From Pseudoxanthomonas jiangsuensis (GTDB lineage: Bacteria > Pseudomonadota > Gammaproteobacteria > Xanthomonadales > Xanthomonadaceae), in assembly GCF_010093185.1 (NCBI RefSeq), contig NZ_PDWL01000003.1, positions 1 through 64,000 of the forward strand: a DNA stretch of 64,000 nucleotides, given 5' to 3'. Under the pieces are notes generated by a model. That model did no database searches. It was not told the origin of the DNA and saw only the letters and a list, made by a program, of their open reading frames with translations. Positions 15,450-24,166 of this stretch are shown here, piece by piece. The position numbers and the translations under genes are program-made. The first letter of the stretch is position 1. Each line of letters opens with the position of its first letter.

Positions 15450-16838
15450 ATGAGCACCCGCCAGACCGACCAGCGCAAGGCCACCAGCACCGCCCAGCAG
15501 GAAAGCTCCCTGCGGCGCTGGCTCAAGGAGCGCCGGATCACCGAGGTCGAGTGCCTGGTCCCGGACATCACCGGCAATGCCCGCGGCAAGATCATCCCGG
15601 CCGACAAGTTCAGCCACGACTACGGCACCCGCCTGCCCGAGGGCATCTTCGCCACCACCGTCACCGGCGACTATCCGGACGACTACTACGAGCTGACCTC
15701 GCCCTCGGACTCGGACATGCTGCTGCGCCCGGACCCGGACACTGTGCGCATGGTGCCCTGGGCCACCGACCCGACCGCGCAGATCATCCACGACTGCCAC
15801 ACCAAGGACGGCAAGCCGCACGAGCTGGCCCCGCGCAACGTGCTGCGCCGGGTGCTGGCCGAGTACGCCAGGGAAGGGCTGCAGCCGGTGGTGGCACCCG
15901 AGCTCGAATTCTTCCTGGTGCAGAAGAACACCGACCCGGACTTCCCCTTGCAGCCGCCGGCCGGGCGCAATGGCCGCCCGGAGACGGCGCGGCAGTCGTA
16001 CTCGATCGACGCGGTCAACGAGTTCGATCCGATCCTGGACCTGATGTACGACTACTGCGAGGCGATGGAGCTGGACGTGGACACCCTGATCCACGAATCC
16101 GGCGCCGCCCAGCTGGAGGTCAACTTCACCCACGCCGGCGCGCTGTCGCTGGCCGACCAGGTGTTCCTGTTCAAGCGCACCATGCGCGAGGCGGCGATGC
16201 GCCACGGCGTGTACGCCACCTTCCTGGCCAAGCCGATGGAGAACGAGCCCGGCAGCGCCATGCACATCCACCAGAGCGTGGTCGACGCCAAGGGCCGCAA
16301 CGTCTTCACCGGGAAGAAGCCGGGGCAGTTCAGCCCGGTGTTCGCCCATTACCTCGCCGGGCTGCAGAAGTACGTGCCGATGGCGATGGCGTTCTTCGCC
16401 CCCAACGTGAACTCCTACCGCCGGCTGATGTTCGGCGAGGTCTCGCCGAGCAACGTGCTGTGGGGCTACGACAACCGCACCTGCGGCCTGCGGGTGCCGA
16501 TGGACACCCCGGAGAACCAGCGGGTGGAGAGCCGCTTCGCCGGCTCCGACGCCAACCCCTACCTGGCGATGGCCGCGACCCTGGCCTGCGGCCTGCTCGG
16601 CATCCGCGAGAAACTGCAGCCCACGCCGCCGACCGCCGCCAGCGCCAAGGACGTGGGCTACGCCCTGCCGCGCTCGCTGGGCGAGGCCCTGGATGCGCTG
16701 GAGGGCTGCGCCGAGCTGGCCGAGATGCTCGGGCCGCGCTTCGTGCGCGCCTACGTCTCGGTCAAGCGCAAGGAATACGAGACCTTCTTCCGCGTCATCA
16801 GCTCCTGGGAGCGCGAGTTCCTGCTGCTGAACGTCTGA
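15450..16838 (+). CDS. spuB: Glutamate-polyamine ligase
   Basis: A 462-residue member of the glutamine synthetase family, longer at the N-terminus than the divergent copy. Motifs include VPDITGNARGK, PELEFFLV, QLEVNFTHAG, MHIHQSVVD, NSYRRLMFGE and RVESRFAGSDANPYL. It gamma-glutamylates putrescine or longer polyamines so that later steps avoid free aminoaldehydes. It sits between spuA and spuC in one operon. Which polyamine each of the two ligases prefers cannot be read here. Confidence 0.92.
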   Translation: MSTRQTDQRKATSTAQQESSLRRWLKERRITEVECLVPDITGNARGKIIPADKFSHDYGTRLPEGIFATTVTGDYPDDYYELTSPSDSDMLLRPDPDTVRMVPWATDPTAQIIHDCHTKDGKPHELAPRNVLRRVLAEYAREGLQPVVAPELEFFLVQKNTDPDFPLQPPAGRNGRPETARQSYSIDAVNEFDPILDLMYDYCEAMELDVDTLIHESGAAQLEVNFTHAGALSLADQVFLFKRTMREAAMRHGVYATFLAKPMENEPGSAMHIHQSVVDAKGRNVFTGKKPGQFSPVFAHYLAGLQKYVPMAMAFFAPNVNSYRRLMFGEVSPSNVLWGYDNRTCGLRVPMDTPENQRVESRFAGSDANPYLAMAATLACGLLGIREKLQPTPPTAASAKDVGYALPRSLGEALDALEGCAELAEMLGPRFVRAYVSVKRKEYETFFRVISSWEREFLLLNV

Positions 16839-16907
16839 ACCCGCCGTCGTCCCGGTACACACCGGAACCCAGCGACTCCCGCTTTCGAAGGACATGAACC
16901 GGCCACC

Positions 16908-18269
16908 ATGACGATCGACATCAGCGAGCTGCAGCGCCTGGACGCCGCCCACCACCTGCACCCGTTCAACGACAACGCCGCGCTGGCGAAGAAGGGCACC
17001 CGGGTGCTGGTCCGCGGCGAGGGCTGCTACGTCTGGGACGCCGAGGGCCACCAGCTGCTGGACGCCTTCGCCGGGCTGTGGTGCGTGAACATCGGCTACG
17101 GCCGTCCGGAGCTGGGCGAGGCCGCCTCCAGGCAGATGACCCGGCTGGCGTACTACAACAGCTTCTTCCAGTGCACCACCGAGCCGACCATCCGCCTGGC
17201 GGCCAAACTGGCCGAACTGACCCCGGGCGACGTCAACCACGCCTTCTTCGTCAACTCCGGCTCGGAGGCCAACGACACCATCCTGCGCCTGGTCCGGCAC
17301 TTCTGGGCGGTGCAGGACCAGCCGCAAAAGAACATCTTCATCGGCCGCCACAACGGCTACCACGGCACCACCGTGGCAGGCGCCAGCCTGGGCGGGATGA
17401 AGGCGATGCACGGGCAGGGTGGGTTGCCGATCCCGGACATCGCCCACATCGAGCCGCCGTTCTGGTTCGCCGACGGCGGCGACCTGGACGAGGACGAGTA
17501 CGGCCTGCGCGCCGCGCGCCGGCTGGAGGACAGGATCCTGGAGCTGGGCCCGGAGCGGGTGGCGGCCTTCATCGGCGAGCCGATCATGGGCGCGATCGGG
17601 GTGTACATCCCGCCGCGGACCTACTGGCCGGAGATCGAGCGGATCTGCCGCAAATACGACGTTTTGCTGGTGGCCGACGAGGTGATCTGCGGCTTCGGCC
17701 GCACCGGGCAGTGGTTCGGCGCGCAGCACTTCGGCTTCCAGCCGGACGTGATGACCCTCGCCAAGGGGATCACCTCCGGCTACATCCCGCTGGGCGCGGC
17801 GATGTTCAACGACCGCGTCGCCGGGGTGCTCAAGGACAGCGGCGGCGAACTGGCGCACGGGGCGACCTATTCCGGCCACCCGGTGTGCGCAGCGGTGGCT
17901 TTGGAGAACCTGCGGATCATGCAGGACGAGCACATCGTCGAGCACGCCCGCGAGCAGATCGCGCCCTACCTGGCCCAGCGCTGGGCCGAGCTGGGCGAGC
18001 ACCGGCTGGTCGGCCAGGCCCGGATCACCGGGCTGATGGGCGCGCTGGAGCTGGTCCCGGACAAGGGCCGGCGCGGGTTCTTCGACGAGCGCGGCACCGT
18101 CGGCGCGCTGTGCCGCGACATCGCCCTGCGCAACGGCCTGATCCTGCGCGCCACCTACGACTCGATGCTGCTGTCGCCGCCGCTGGTGATCACCCGCGCG
18201 CAGGTGGACGAGCTGTTCGACAAGGCCTGGAAGTCGCTGGACCAGACCGCGCAGGAGCTGGGCCGGTGA
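16908..18269 (+). CDS. spuC: Polyamine:pyruvate aminotransferase (class III)
   Basis: A 453-residue PLP enzyme of the omega-transaminase class, likely moving an amino group from putrescine or its gamma-glutamyl form to pyruvate. Landmarks: GLWCVNIGYGRPEL, FFVNSGSEANDT, NGYHGTTVAGASLGG, the PLP aspartate in VADEVICGFGRTG (Asp257), and Schiff-base Lys286 in TLAKGITSGYIPLG. Length and motifs match SpuC. Together with the PuuB-type oxidase the cell has two routes to the aldehyde. Confidence 0.93.
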   Translation: MTIDISELQRLDAAHHLHPFNDNAALAKKGTRVLVRGEGCYVWDAEGHQLLDAFAGLWCVNIGYGRPELGEAASRQMTRLAYYNSFFQCTTEPTIRLAAKLAELTPGDVNHAFFVNSGSEANDTILRLVRHFWAVQDQPQKNIFIGRHNGYHGTTVAGASLGGMKAMHGQGGLPIPDIAHIEPPFWFADGGDLDEDEYGLRAARRLEDRILELGPERVAAFIGEPIMGAIGVYIPPRTYWPEIERICRKYDVLLVADEVICGFGRTGQWFGAQHFGFQPDVMTLAKGITSGYIPLGAAMFNDRVAGVLKDSGGELAHGATYSGHPVCAAVALENLRIMQDEHIVEHAREQIAPYLAQRWAELGEHRLVGQARITGLMGALELVPDKGRRGFFDERGTVGALCRDIALRNGLILRATYDSMLLSPPLVITRAQVDELFDKAWKSLDQTAQELGR

Positions 18270-18348
18270 GCGTCGCCGCCGCCGCGGTGGGCAAGCGCCC
18301 CCTGGCGGCGCTAACCTGCGCGGGTCTTTCCGCCATGAGGATATCCCG

Positions 18349-19512
18349 ATGAAACCGCGCCCGCTGACCCCGCGCCTGCCCACTCCGCGCCTGCTGATGG
18401 TGGGCATCGCCGCCGCCCTGCTCGCCGCCTGCGGCGGCAAGGACCCGGCCGCCCCCACCGGTGCGGACGGCCAGGCCGGCGCCGAGGAGAAGGTGCTCAA
18501 CGTCTACAACTACTCGGACTACATCGCCGAGGACACCATCCCCAACTTCGAGCAGCAGACCGGCATCCGCGTCACCTACGACGTCTACGACAGCGACGAG
18601 ATCGTGGAGACCAAGCTGCTGGCCGGTTCCAGCGGCTACGACATCGTGGTCCCGACCCTGAACTTCTTCGGCCGCCAGATCCAGGCCGGGGTGTTCAAGG
18701 AACTGGACAAGTCCAAGATCCCGAACCTGGCCAACCTGGACCCGAAGGTGATGGAACGCATCGCCGCCCAGGACCCGGGCAACAAGTACGGCGTGCCGTA
18801 CATGGTCGGCACCACCGGCATCGGCTACAACGTCGACAAGGTCACCGCCGCCTTCGGCAGCGCCGACATCGCCAACAGCTGGGACCTGGTGTTCAAGCCG
18901 GAGAACATCGCCAAGCTCAAGGACTGCGGCGTGACCCTGCTCGACACCCCGTCGGACATGATCCCGATCGCCCTGCACTACCTGGGCCAGGACCCGCACA
19001 GCGAGGATCCGGCGACGATCCAGAAGGCCGCCGACCTGATCAGGTCGATCCGCCCCTACGTGCAGAACTTCCACTCCAGCCAGTACGTCAGCTCGCTGGC
19101 CAACGGCAGCACCTGCCTGGTGGTGGGCTGGTCGGGCGACATCATCCAGGCCCGCGACCGCGCGCAGGAGGCCGGCAACGGCGTCAACGTGGCCTACTCG
19201 ATCCCGAAGGAAGGCACCGCGCAGTGGTTCGACATGCTGGCGATCCCGGCCGACGCCAAGCATCCGCAGAACGCCTACGCCTTCATCAACTACCTGCTCG
19301 AACCGCAGGTGGCGGCCAACAACACCAACTACATCCAGTACGCCAACCCGGTGATCGCGGCCACCGCGCTGGTGGACGAGGAGATCCGCACCGATCCGAC
19401 CATCTACCCGCCGGAGGACGTGGCGGCGAAGATGTTCACCTACGCGATCAACACGCCGGAGACCGACAAGCTCTACACCCGGCTGTGGACGGAGATCAAG
19501 ACCGGCCGCTGA
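18349..19512 (+). CDS. Polyamine ABC transporter substrate-binding lipoprotein, first copy
   Basis: A 387-residue PotF/SpuD/SpuE-family binding protein with a lipobox ending LLAAC (Cys28), so probably tethered to the inner membrane rather than free in the periplasm. Ligand-site positions by alignment to E. coli PotF: Ser56-Asp57 (YNYSDY), Trp261 and Asp264 (WSGD), Trp293 and Asp295 (QWFD). Trp293 sits where PotF and the second copy have Phe, a position linked in Pseudomonas SpuE to spermidine preference. It lies 79 bp after spuC and is followed by a strong hairpin. Confidence 0.92.
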   Translation: MKPRPLTPRLPTPRLLMVGIAAALLAACGGKDPAAPTGADGQAGAEEKVLNVYNYSDYIAEDTIPNFEQQTGIRVTYDVYDSDEIVETKLLAGSSGYDIVVPTLNFFGRQIQAGVFKELDKSKIPNLANLDPKVMERIAAQDPGNKYGVPYMVGTTGIGYNVDKVTAAFGSADIANSWDLVFKPENIAKLKDCGVTLLDTPSDMIPIALHYLGQDPHSEDPATIQKAADLIRSIRPYVQNFHSSQYVSSLANGSTCLVVGWSGDIIQARDRAQEAGNGVNVAYSIPKEGTAQWFDMLAIPADAKHPQNAYAFINYLLEPQVAANNTNYIQYANPVIAATALVDEEIRTDPTIYPPEDVAAKMFTYAINTPETDKLYTRLWTEIKTGR

Positions 19513-19520
19513 GCCGGGGA

Positions 19521-19550
19521 CGGCTCCCGGCCAGGCCCGGCCGGGAACCG
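19521..19550 (+). terminator. Intercistronic hairpin between the two binding-protein genes
   Basis: A 12-bp stem (19521-19532 with 19539-19550, one mismatch) and a 6-nt loop follow the first binding-protein gene. There is no T-run, so it more likely protects the upstream mRNA or attenuates than fully terminates. Confidence 0.5.
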
Positions 19551-19706
19551 CCAAGCCTCTTTCCAAGGCGACAGGGCAGCAACAGGCAGCATCGCAACAT
19601 CGAGCGGCAGAGGTGGGAGGTCGAGGGGAGGGGAACCCGTGGACGCCTGCCGGACGGCGGCGTCGTGCACAACCGAACGGCCCTGCGGGGCGAAGGGGAA
19701 GCGACG

Positions 19707-20846
19707 ATGAAGACGTGGAAACCGGGGTTGCTGTTGGGAACGCTGGCGCTTGCGGTGCTGGCCGGGTGCGGGAAGAAGGAAGAGGCGGCCGGCGCCGCGG
19801 CGCAGGCCGGGCCGGCCGATGCCGGCGTGCTGCACGTCTACAACTGGTCCGACTACATCGCCGAGGACACCGTCCCGAACTTCGAGAAGGAGAGCGGGGT
19901 CAAGGTCACCTACGGCGTGTTCGACAGCAACGAGGTGCTGGAGGCCAAGCTGCTGGCCGGCAGCTCCGGCTTCGACGTGGTGGTGCCCTCGCTGCAGTTC
20001 CTCGGCCGCCAGATCCAGGCCGGGGTGTTCCAGCCGCTGGACAAGGCCAGGCTCAAGAACTACGCCGGGCTCGATCCGGAACTGATGAAGCGGATCGCGG
20101 TCCAGGACCCGGGCAACGAATACGGCATCCCCTACCTGTGGGGCACCACCGGCATCGGCTACAACGTCGACAAGCTCACCGCCGCGTTCGGCGGCACCGA
20201 CATCGCCGCCAGCTGGGACCTGGTGTTCAAGCCGGAGAACATCGCCAAGCTCAAGGACTGCGGGGTGATGATGCTCGACACCCCGACCGAGCTGGTGCCG
20301 ATCGCGCTCAACTACCTGGGCGAGGATCCCAACAGCACCGACCCGGCGGTGATCCAGAAGGGCGCCGACCTGCTCAAGACCATCCGCCCCTACATCCAGA
20401 CCTTCCATTCCAGCCAATACATCGACGCCCTGGCCAACGGCAGCGCCTGCCTGGTGGTGGGCTGGTCGGGCGACATCCTGCAGGCCCGCGACCGCGCCGC
20501 CGAGGCCGGCAACGGGGTCGAGGTGGCCTATTCGATCCCGAAGGAGGGCACGCCGCTGTTCGTGGACATGCTGGCCATCCCCAAGGACGCCAAGAACCTG
20601 GACAACGCCTACGCCTTCATCGACTACCTGCTGCGTCCGGAGGTGGCGGCGGCCAACAGCAACTACGTCAGCTATCCCAATCCGGTGCCGGCCTCGCTGC
20701 CGTCGGTGGACCAGGCGATCCGCGAGGACCCCACGATCTACCCGCCGCCGGAGGTCGCCGCCAAGCTGTTCACCCTGGCGATCATCCCGCCGGAAGTGGA
20801 CCGGATCTACACCCGGCTCTGGACCGAACTGAAGACCGGCCGTTAG
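19707..20846 (+). CDS. Polyamine ABC transporter substrate-binding lipoprotein, second copy
   Basis: A 379-residue paralogue of the preceding protein, clearly similar along its whole length. The lipobox is VLAGC (Cys21). The binding site shows the PotF pattern: Trp47-Ser48-Asp49, Trp253 and Asp256, Phe285 and Asp287 (LFVD). Phe at this position resembles putrescine-binding proteins, so the two copies may divide the substrates. The start ATG 19707 precedes a canonical signal peptide (MKTWKPGLLLGTLALAVLAG); the 194-bp gap before it is unusually long for this operon. Confidence 0.92.
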   Translation: MKTWKPGLLLGTLALAVLAGCGKKEEAAGAAAQAGPADAGVLHVYNWSDYIAEDTVPNFEKESGVKVTYGVFDSNEVLEAKLLAGSSGFDVVVPSLQFLGRQIQAGVFQPLDKARLKNYAGLDPELMKRIAVQDPGNEYGIPYLWGTTGIGYNVDKLTAAFGGTDIAASWDLVFKPENIAKLKDCGVMMLDTPTELVPIALNYLGEDPNSTDPAVIQKGADLLKTIRPYIQTFHSSQYIDALANGSACLVVGWSGDILQARDRAAEAGNGVEVAYSIPKEGTPLFVDMLAIPKDAKNLDNAYAFIDYLLRPEVAAANSNYVSYPNPVPASLPSVDQAIREDPTIYPPPEVAAKLFTLAIIPPEVDRIYTRLWTELKTGR

Positions 20847-20865
20847 GCTGCGGTCGAACCCAGGT

Positions 20866-20887
20866 GCGGCCGCCGCCCGGCGGCCGC
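20866..20887 (+). terminator. Intercistronic hairpin before spuF
   Basis: A perfect 9-bp GC stem, GCGGCCGCC / GGCGGCCGC with loop GCCC, lies 19 bp after the second binding-protein gene. Without a T-run it is probably a processing or stability element lowering transporter expression relative to binding proteins. Confidence 0.5.
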
Positions 20888-20917
20888 CACCCCCACCAGC
20901 CACAACCTGGAGTGTCC

Positions 20918-22066
20918 ATGGCGGCGAGCAACGAACGCGCGGGCGGGCCCCCCGCCCAGACCTCGGCCGAGGGCGATGCGGCCCGCTACCTGCGGATCGA
21001 GGGCGTGCGCAAGGAGTTCGACGGCTTCGTCGCCGTGGACGACGTCAACCTGGACATCCGCAAGGGCGAGATCTTCGCCCTGCTCGGCGGTTCGGGCAGC
21101 GGCAAGTCGACCCTGCTGCGCTGCCTGGCGGGCTTCGAGCGTCCGACCCGGGGGAAGATCGTGCTCGACGGCGACGACATCACCGAGCTGCCGCCGTACG
21201 AGCGGCCGATCAACATGATGTTCCAGTCCTACGCCCTGTTCCCGCACATGACCGTGGAGCAGAACATCGCCTTCGGCCTGAAGCAGGACGGCCTGGCCAA
21301 GGATGCGATCCGCAAGCGCGTGGCCGAGATGCTCGAGCTGGTCCAGCTCGGCAAGCTGGCCAGGCGCAAGCCGCACCAGCTCTCCGGCGGCCAGCAGCAG
21401 CGCGTGGCCCTGGCCCGTTCCCTGGCCAAGGGGCCCAAGCTGCTGCTGCTGGACGAGCCGATGGGCGCGCTGGACAAGAAGCTGCGCTCGCGCATGCAGC
21501 TGGAACTGGTCAACATCATCGAAACCTCCGGGGTGACCTGCGTGATGGTCACCCACGACCAGGAGGAGGCGATGACCATGGCCACCCGCATCGCCCTGAT
21601 GGACCAGGGCTGGATCCAGCAGGTCGGCACCCCGGACGAAATCTACGAGCAGCCGGCCAATCGCTTCGCCGCCGAGTTCATCGGCTCGGTCAACCTGGTC
21701 GACGCGACCATCGACGAGGACGAGCCGGACTACGTGACCCTGAAAACCCCGGCGTTCGAGGCGCCGATCTACATCGGCCACGGCATCACCGGCTTCGAGG
21801 GCCAGCAGGTGTCCTTCGCCCTGCGCCCGGAGAAGCTGGGCATCGGCAAGGACGAGCCGGCCCAGCCGCACAACAAGGCCCACGGCACGATCGAGGACAT
21901 CGCCTACTTCGGCAGCCACTCGGTCTACCACGTGCGTCTGCCGTCCGGGTTCAAGCTGATGGCCAACTTCGCCAACGAGAAGCGCTGGGCCAGCGAGGGC
22001 CTGACCTGGGGCGACCACGTCTGGCTGTGGTGGGACGACAACGACGGCGTGGTGCTGACCTCATGA
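20918..22066 (+). CDS. spuF: Polyamine ABC transporter ATP-binding protein
   Basis: A 382-residue PotG/SpuF-type ATPase. Walker A GGSGSGKST is 57-65; the Q-loop (MFQSYALFPHMT), signature LSGGQQQR, Walker B LLLLDEP and switch His in VTHDQEEAMT follow in order. Residues from about 290 form the TOBE domain. It powers import by SpuG-SpuH from the inner face of the membrane. Its stop overlaps the spuG start (ATGA), showing translational coupling. Confidence 0.95.
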   Translation: MAASNERAGGPPAQTSAEGDAARYLRIEGVRKEFDGFVAVDDVNLDIRKGEIFALLGGSGSGKSTLLRCLAGFERPTRGKIVLDGDDITELPPYERPINMMFQSYALFPHMTVEQNIAFGLKQDGLAKDAIRKRVAEMLELVQLGKLARRKPHQLSGGQQQRVALARSLAKGPKLLLLDEPMGALDKKLRSRMQLELVNIIETSGVTCVMVTHDQEEAMTMATRIALMDQGWIQQVGTPDEIYEQPANRFAAEFIGSVNLVDATIDEDEPDYVTLKTPAFEAPIYIGHGITGFEGQQVSFALRPEKLGIGKDEPAQPHNKAHGTIEDIAYFGSHSVYHVRLPSGFKLMANFANEKRWASEGLTWGDHVWLWWDDNDGVVLTS

Positions 22067-22974
22067 ACGCCAAGGCCCTCAAGCGCTGGCTGCCGTCCGG
22101 GCGTTGGGCGGTGATCGCGGTGCCGTTCCTGTGGCTGCTGTTCTTCTTCGCGATCCCGTTCCTGATCGTGCTGAAGATCTCCTTCTCGCGGCTGGCCATC
22201 GCCATGCCGCCGTACACCCCGATCCTGGAATACGTCGAAAACGCCCTGACCCTGCGCCTGAACCTGGGCAACTACGCGGCCCTGTTCGGTGACTCGCAGT
22301 ACGTGCTGGCCTACCTGAGCTCGATCAAGATCGCGGCGGTCTCGACCCTGTTCTGCCTGCTGATCGGCTACCCGATGGCCTACGCGATCGCGCGGATGAA
22401 GCCGTCCACCCGCAACATCGCGCTGATGGCGGTGGTGCTGCCGTCGTGGACCTCGTTCCTGATCCGGGTCTACGCCTGGATCGGCATCCTCGACGCCAAC
22501 GGCATCCTCAACCGCACGCTGATGGCGCTGGGGATCACCGACGCGCCCCTGCGGATCCTCTACACCCCGCTGGCGGCCTACATCGGCATCGTCTACTGCT
22601 ACCTGCCGTTCATGATCCTGCCGCTGTACGCCAACCTGGTGAAGCTGGACAACCGCCTGCTGGAGGCGGCCTACGACCTGGGCGCGCGGCCGTGGCAGGC
22701 GTTCGCCCGCATCACCCTGCCTCTGTCGCGCTCGGGGATCATCGCCGGCTGCATGCTGGTGATGATCCCGGCGGTGGGCGAGTTCGTGATCCCGGAGATG
22801 CTGGGCGGGCCGGACACGCTGATGATCGGCCGGGTGCTGTGGGGCGAGTTCTTCAACAACCGCGACTGGCCGGCGGCCTCGGCGGTGGCGATCGTGATGC
22901 TGCTGCTCCTGCTGGTGCCGATCCTGGTGTTCAACCGCCAGCAGCAGAAGGAACTGGAGGGCCGGCTGGCATGA
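22063..22974 (+). CDS. spuG: Polyamine ABC transporter permease, first subunit
   Basis: A 303-residue PotH/SpuG-type permease with six membrane helices. The EAA loop that contacts the ATPase is visible as LLEAAYDLGARPWQAFARITLP. ATG 22063 overlaps the stop of spuF; the next gene in turn overlaps its stop, so spuF-G-H are coupled. Confidence 0.94.
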   Translation: MNAKALKRWLPSGRWAVIAVPFLWLLFFFAIPFLIVLKISFSRLAIAMPPYTPILEYVENALTLRLNLGNYAALFGDSQYVLAYLSSIKIAAVSTLFCLLIGYPMAYAIARMKPSTRNIALMAVVLPSWTSFLIRVYAWIGILDANGILNRTLMALGITDAPLRILYTPLAAYIGIVYCYLPFMILPLYANLVKLDNRLLEAAYDLGARPWQAFARITLPLSRSGIIAGCMLVMIPAVGEFVIPEMLGGPDTLMIGRVLWGEFFNNRDWPAASAVAIVMLLLLLVPILVFNRQQQKELEGRLA

Positions 22975-23816
22975 ACCCGACCCTGGGCCAACGCGCGCTG
23001 CGCTGGGCGGTGCTGGTGCTCGGCTTCGCCTTCCTGTACCTGCCGATCGTTTTGCTGGTGGTGTACTCGTTCAATTCCTCGCGCCTGGCCACGGTATGGG
23101 CCGGCTTCTCGACCAAGTGGTACGGCGAGCTGCTGCGCGACCGGCAGATGCTGGACGCGGCCTGGGTGAGCCTGCGGATCGCGTTCTGGACGGCGAGCGC
23201 GGCTACCGTGATCGGCACCCTCGGGGCGATGGTGATGACCCGGTTCCGGCGCTTCCCGGGCAAGACCGTGTTCGGGGCGCTGATCACCGCGCCGCTGGTG
23301 ATGCCGGAGGTGATCATCGGCCTGTCGATCCTGCTGATGCTGGTGTCGGTGGGCGCGGCCCTGGGGATCCCGTCCAAGGGCATGGTGGCGATCTGGATCG
23401 CGCACGTGACCCTGACGGTGTCGTTCGTGACGGTGGTGGTGTCCTCGCGCCTGCAGGAGCTGGACAAGTCGCTGGAGGAGGCGGCGATGGACCTGGGGGC
23501 GAACCGGGTCAAGGTGTTCTTCCTGATCACCCTGCCGATCATCGCGCCGGCGCTGATGAGCGGCTGGCTGCTGGCGTTCACCCTGTCGCTGGACGATGTG
23601 GTGATCGCCAGTTTCGTCGCCGGCCCGGATTCGACCACGCTGCCGATCAAGGTGTTCTCGTCGGTGCGCCTGGGCGTGAGCCCGAAGATCAACGCGCTGG
23701 CCACCCTGCTGATCATGGCGGTCTCGCTGGCGGCGGTGATCGGCTGGTGGCTGATGTACCGCGAGGACAAGCGCCGCCAGCGCGACATGCAGCTGGCTTT
23801 GCAGGAGAACGGCTGA
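22971..23816 (+). CDS. spuH: Polyamine ABC transporter permease, second subunit
   Basis: A 281-residue PotI/SpuH-type permease with six membrane helices and the EAA loop LEEAAMDLGANRVKVFF. The start codon overlaps the spuG stop in ATGA. It is the last gene of the plus-strand polyamine operon. No T-rich terminator follows; the next 350 bp carry only a large palindrome. Confidence 0.94.
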   Translation: MNPTLGQRALRWAVLVLGFAFLYLPIVLLVVYSFNSSRLATVWAGFSTKWYGELLRDRQMLDAAWVSLRIAFWTASAATVIGTLGAMVMTRFRRFPGKTVFGALITAPLVMPEVIIGLSILLMLVSVGAALGIPSKGMVAIWIAHVTLTVSFVTVVVSSRLQELDKSLEEAAMDLGANRVKVFFLITLPIIAPALMSGWLLAFTLSLDDVVIASFVAGPDSTTLPIKVFSSVRLGVSPKINALATLLIMAVSLAAVIGWWLMYREDKRRQRDMQLALQENG

Positions 23817-24166
23817 GTTTTCCCGGCTCTTCGAAGGCAAAAGCGACGGCATCGGGTTTGGCCGACTTCGGACTGAGCCGCGGCGAACCGGCCGTGTCGT
23901 GGCCGCTCGGGCGCGCCTCCGTGTGCGCACTCCGTGCCCTGGGTCTGCGGTGCAAGTGGCACATGGACGTGCCACGGCCGCGAGTTGCGGGCAGGACGCC
24001 CGCCCGAGCGGTGCACCGCAGACCCAGGGCACGGCGGACCCGTCCGGAGTCAGCGCTTTTAACCACCACCACCGTTCCGCCACCGCAACAGTCCGGTGAA
24101 ACCCGCAGGGTTATCCTGCGGGCCACTGCCCCCATCCTTGCGCCTGGCCATCGAGGAGGGAAAGCC
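23817..24166. other. 350-bp gap containing a cloverleaf-like palindrome
   Basis: No supported gene lies here. Besides the palindrome at 23932-24034, the gap holds a pirin upstream region with the ribosome site GAGGAGGG (24153-24160). Confidence 0.6.
23932..24034. repeat. Large inverted repeat with two nested hairpins (cloverleaf-like)
   Basis: A perfect 23-bp inverted repeat (23932-23954 with 24012-24034) encloses two further hairpins: GTGGCAC-ATGGAC-GTGCCAC (23956-23975) and GCGGGC-AGGAC-GCCCGC (23987-24003). A further short pair ACTCCG / CGGAGT (23929-23934, 24044-24049) lies near the edges. The whole folds as a three-way junction on either strand. No transposase and no T-run accompany it. 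It may be a non-autonomous element or a structured RNA. Confidence 0.7.

Noticed and set aside
15186-18500. Open frame of over 1100 codons on the minus strand
   Set aside because: It is antisense to spuA, spuB and spuC, which have full family motifs; its composition (long runs of Arg, Gly, Ala, His) is the shadow of GC-rich third positions.
18349-20846. Tandem binding-protein genes as an assembly duplication
   Set aside because: The copies differ throughout, including lipobox and ligand residues, so they are true paralogues.
23932-24034. Insertion sequence end or transcription terminator
   Set aside because: There is no transposase, no clear target duplication and no T-run; kept only as an unexplained structured element.
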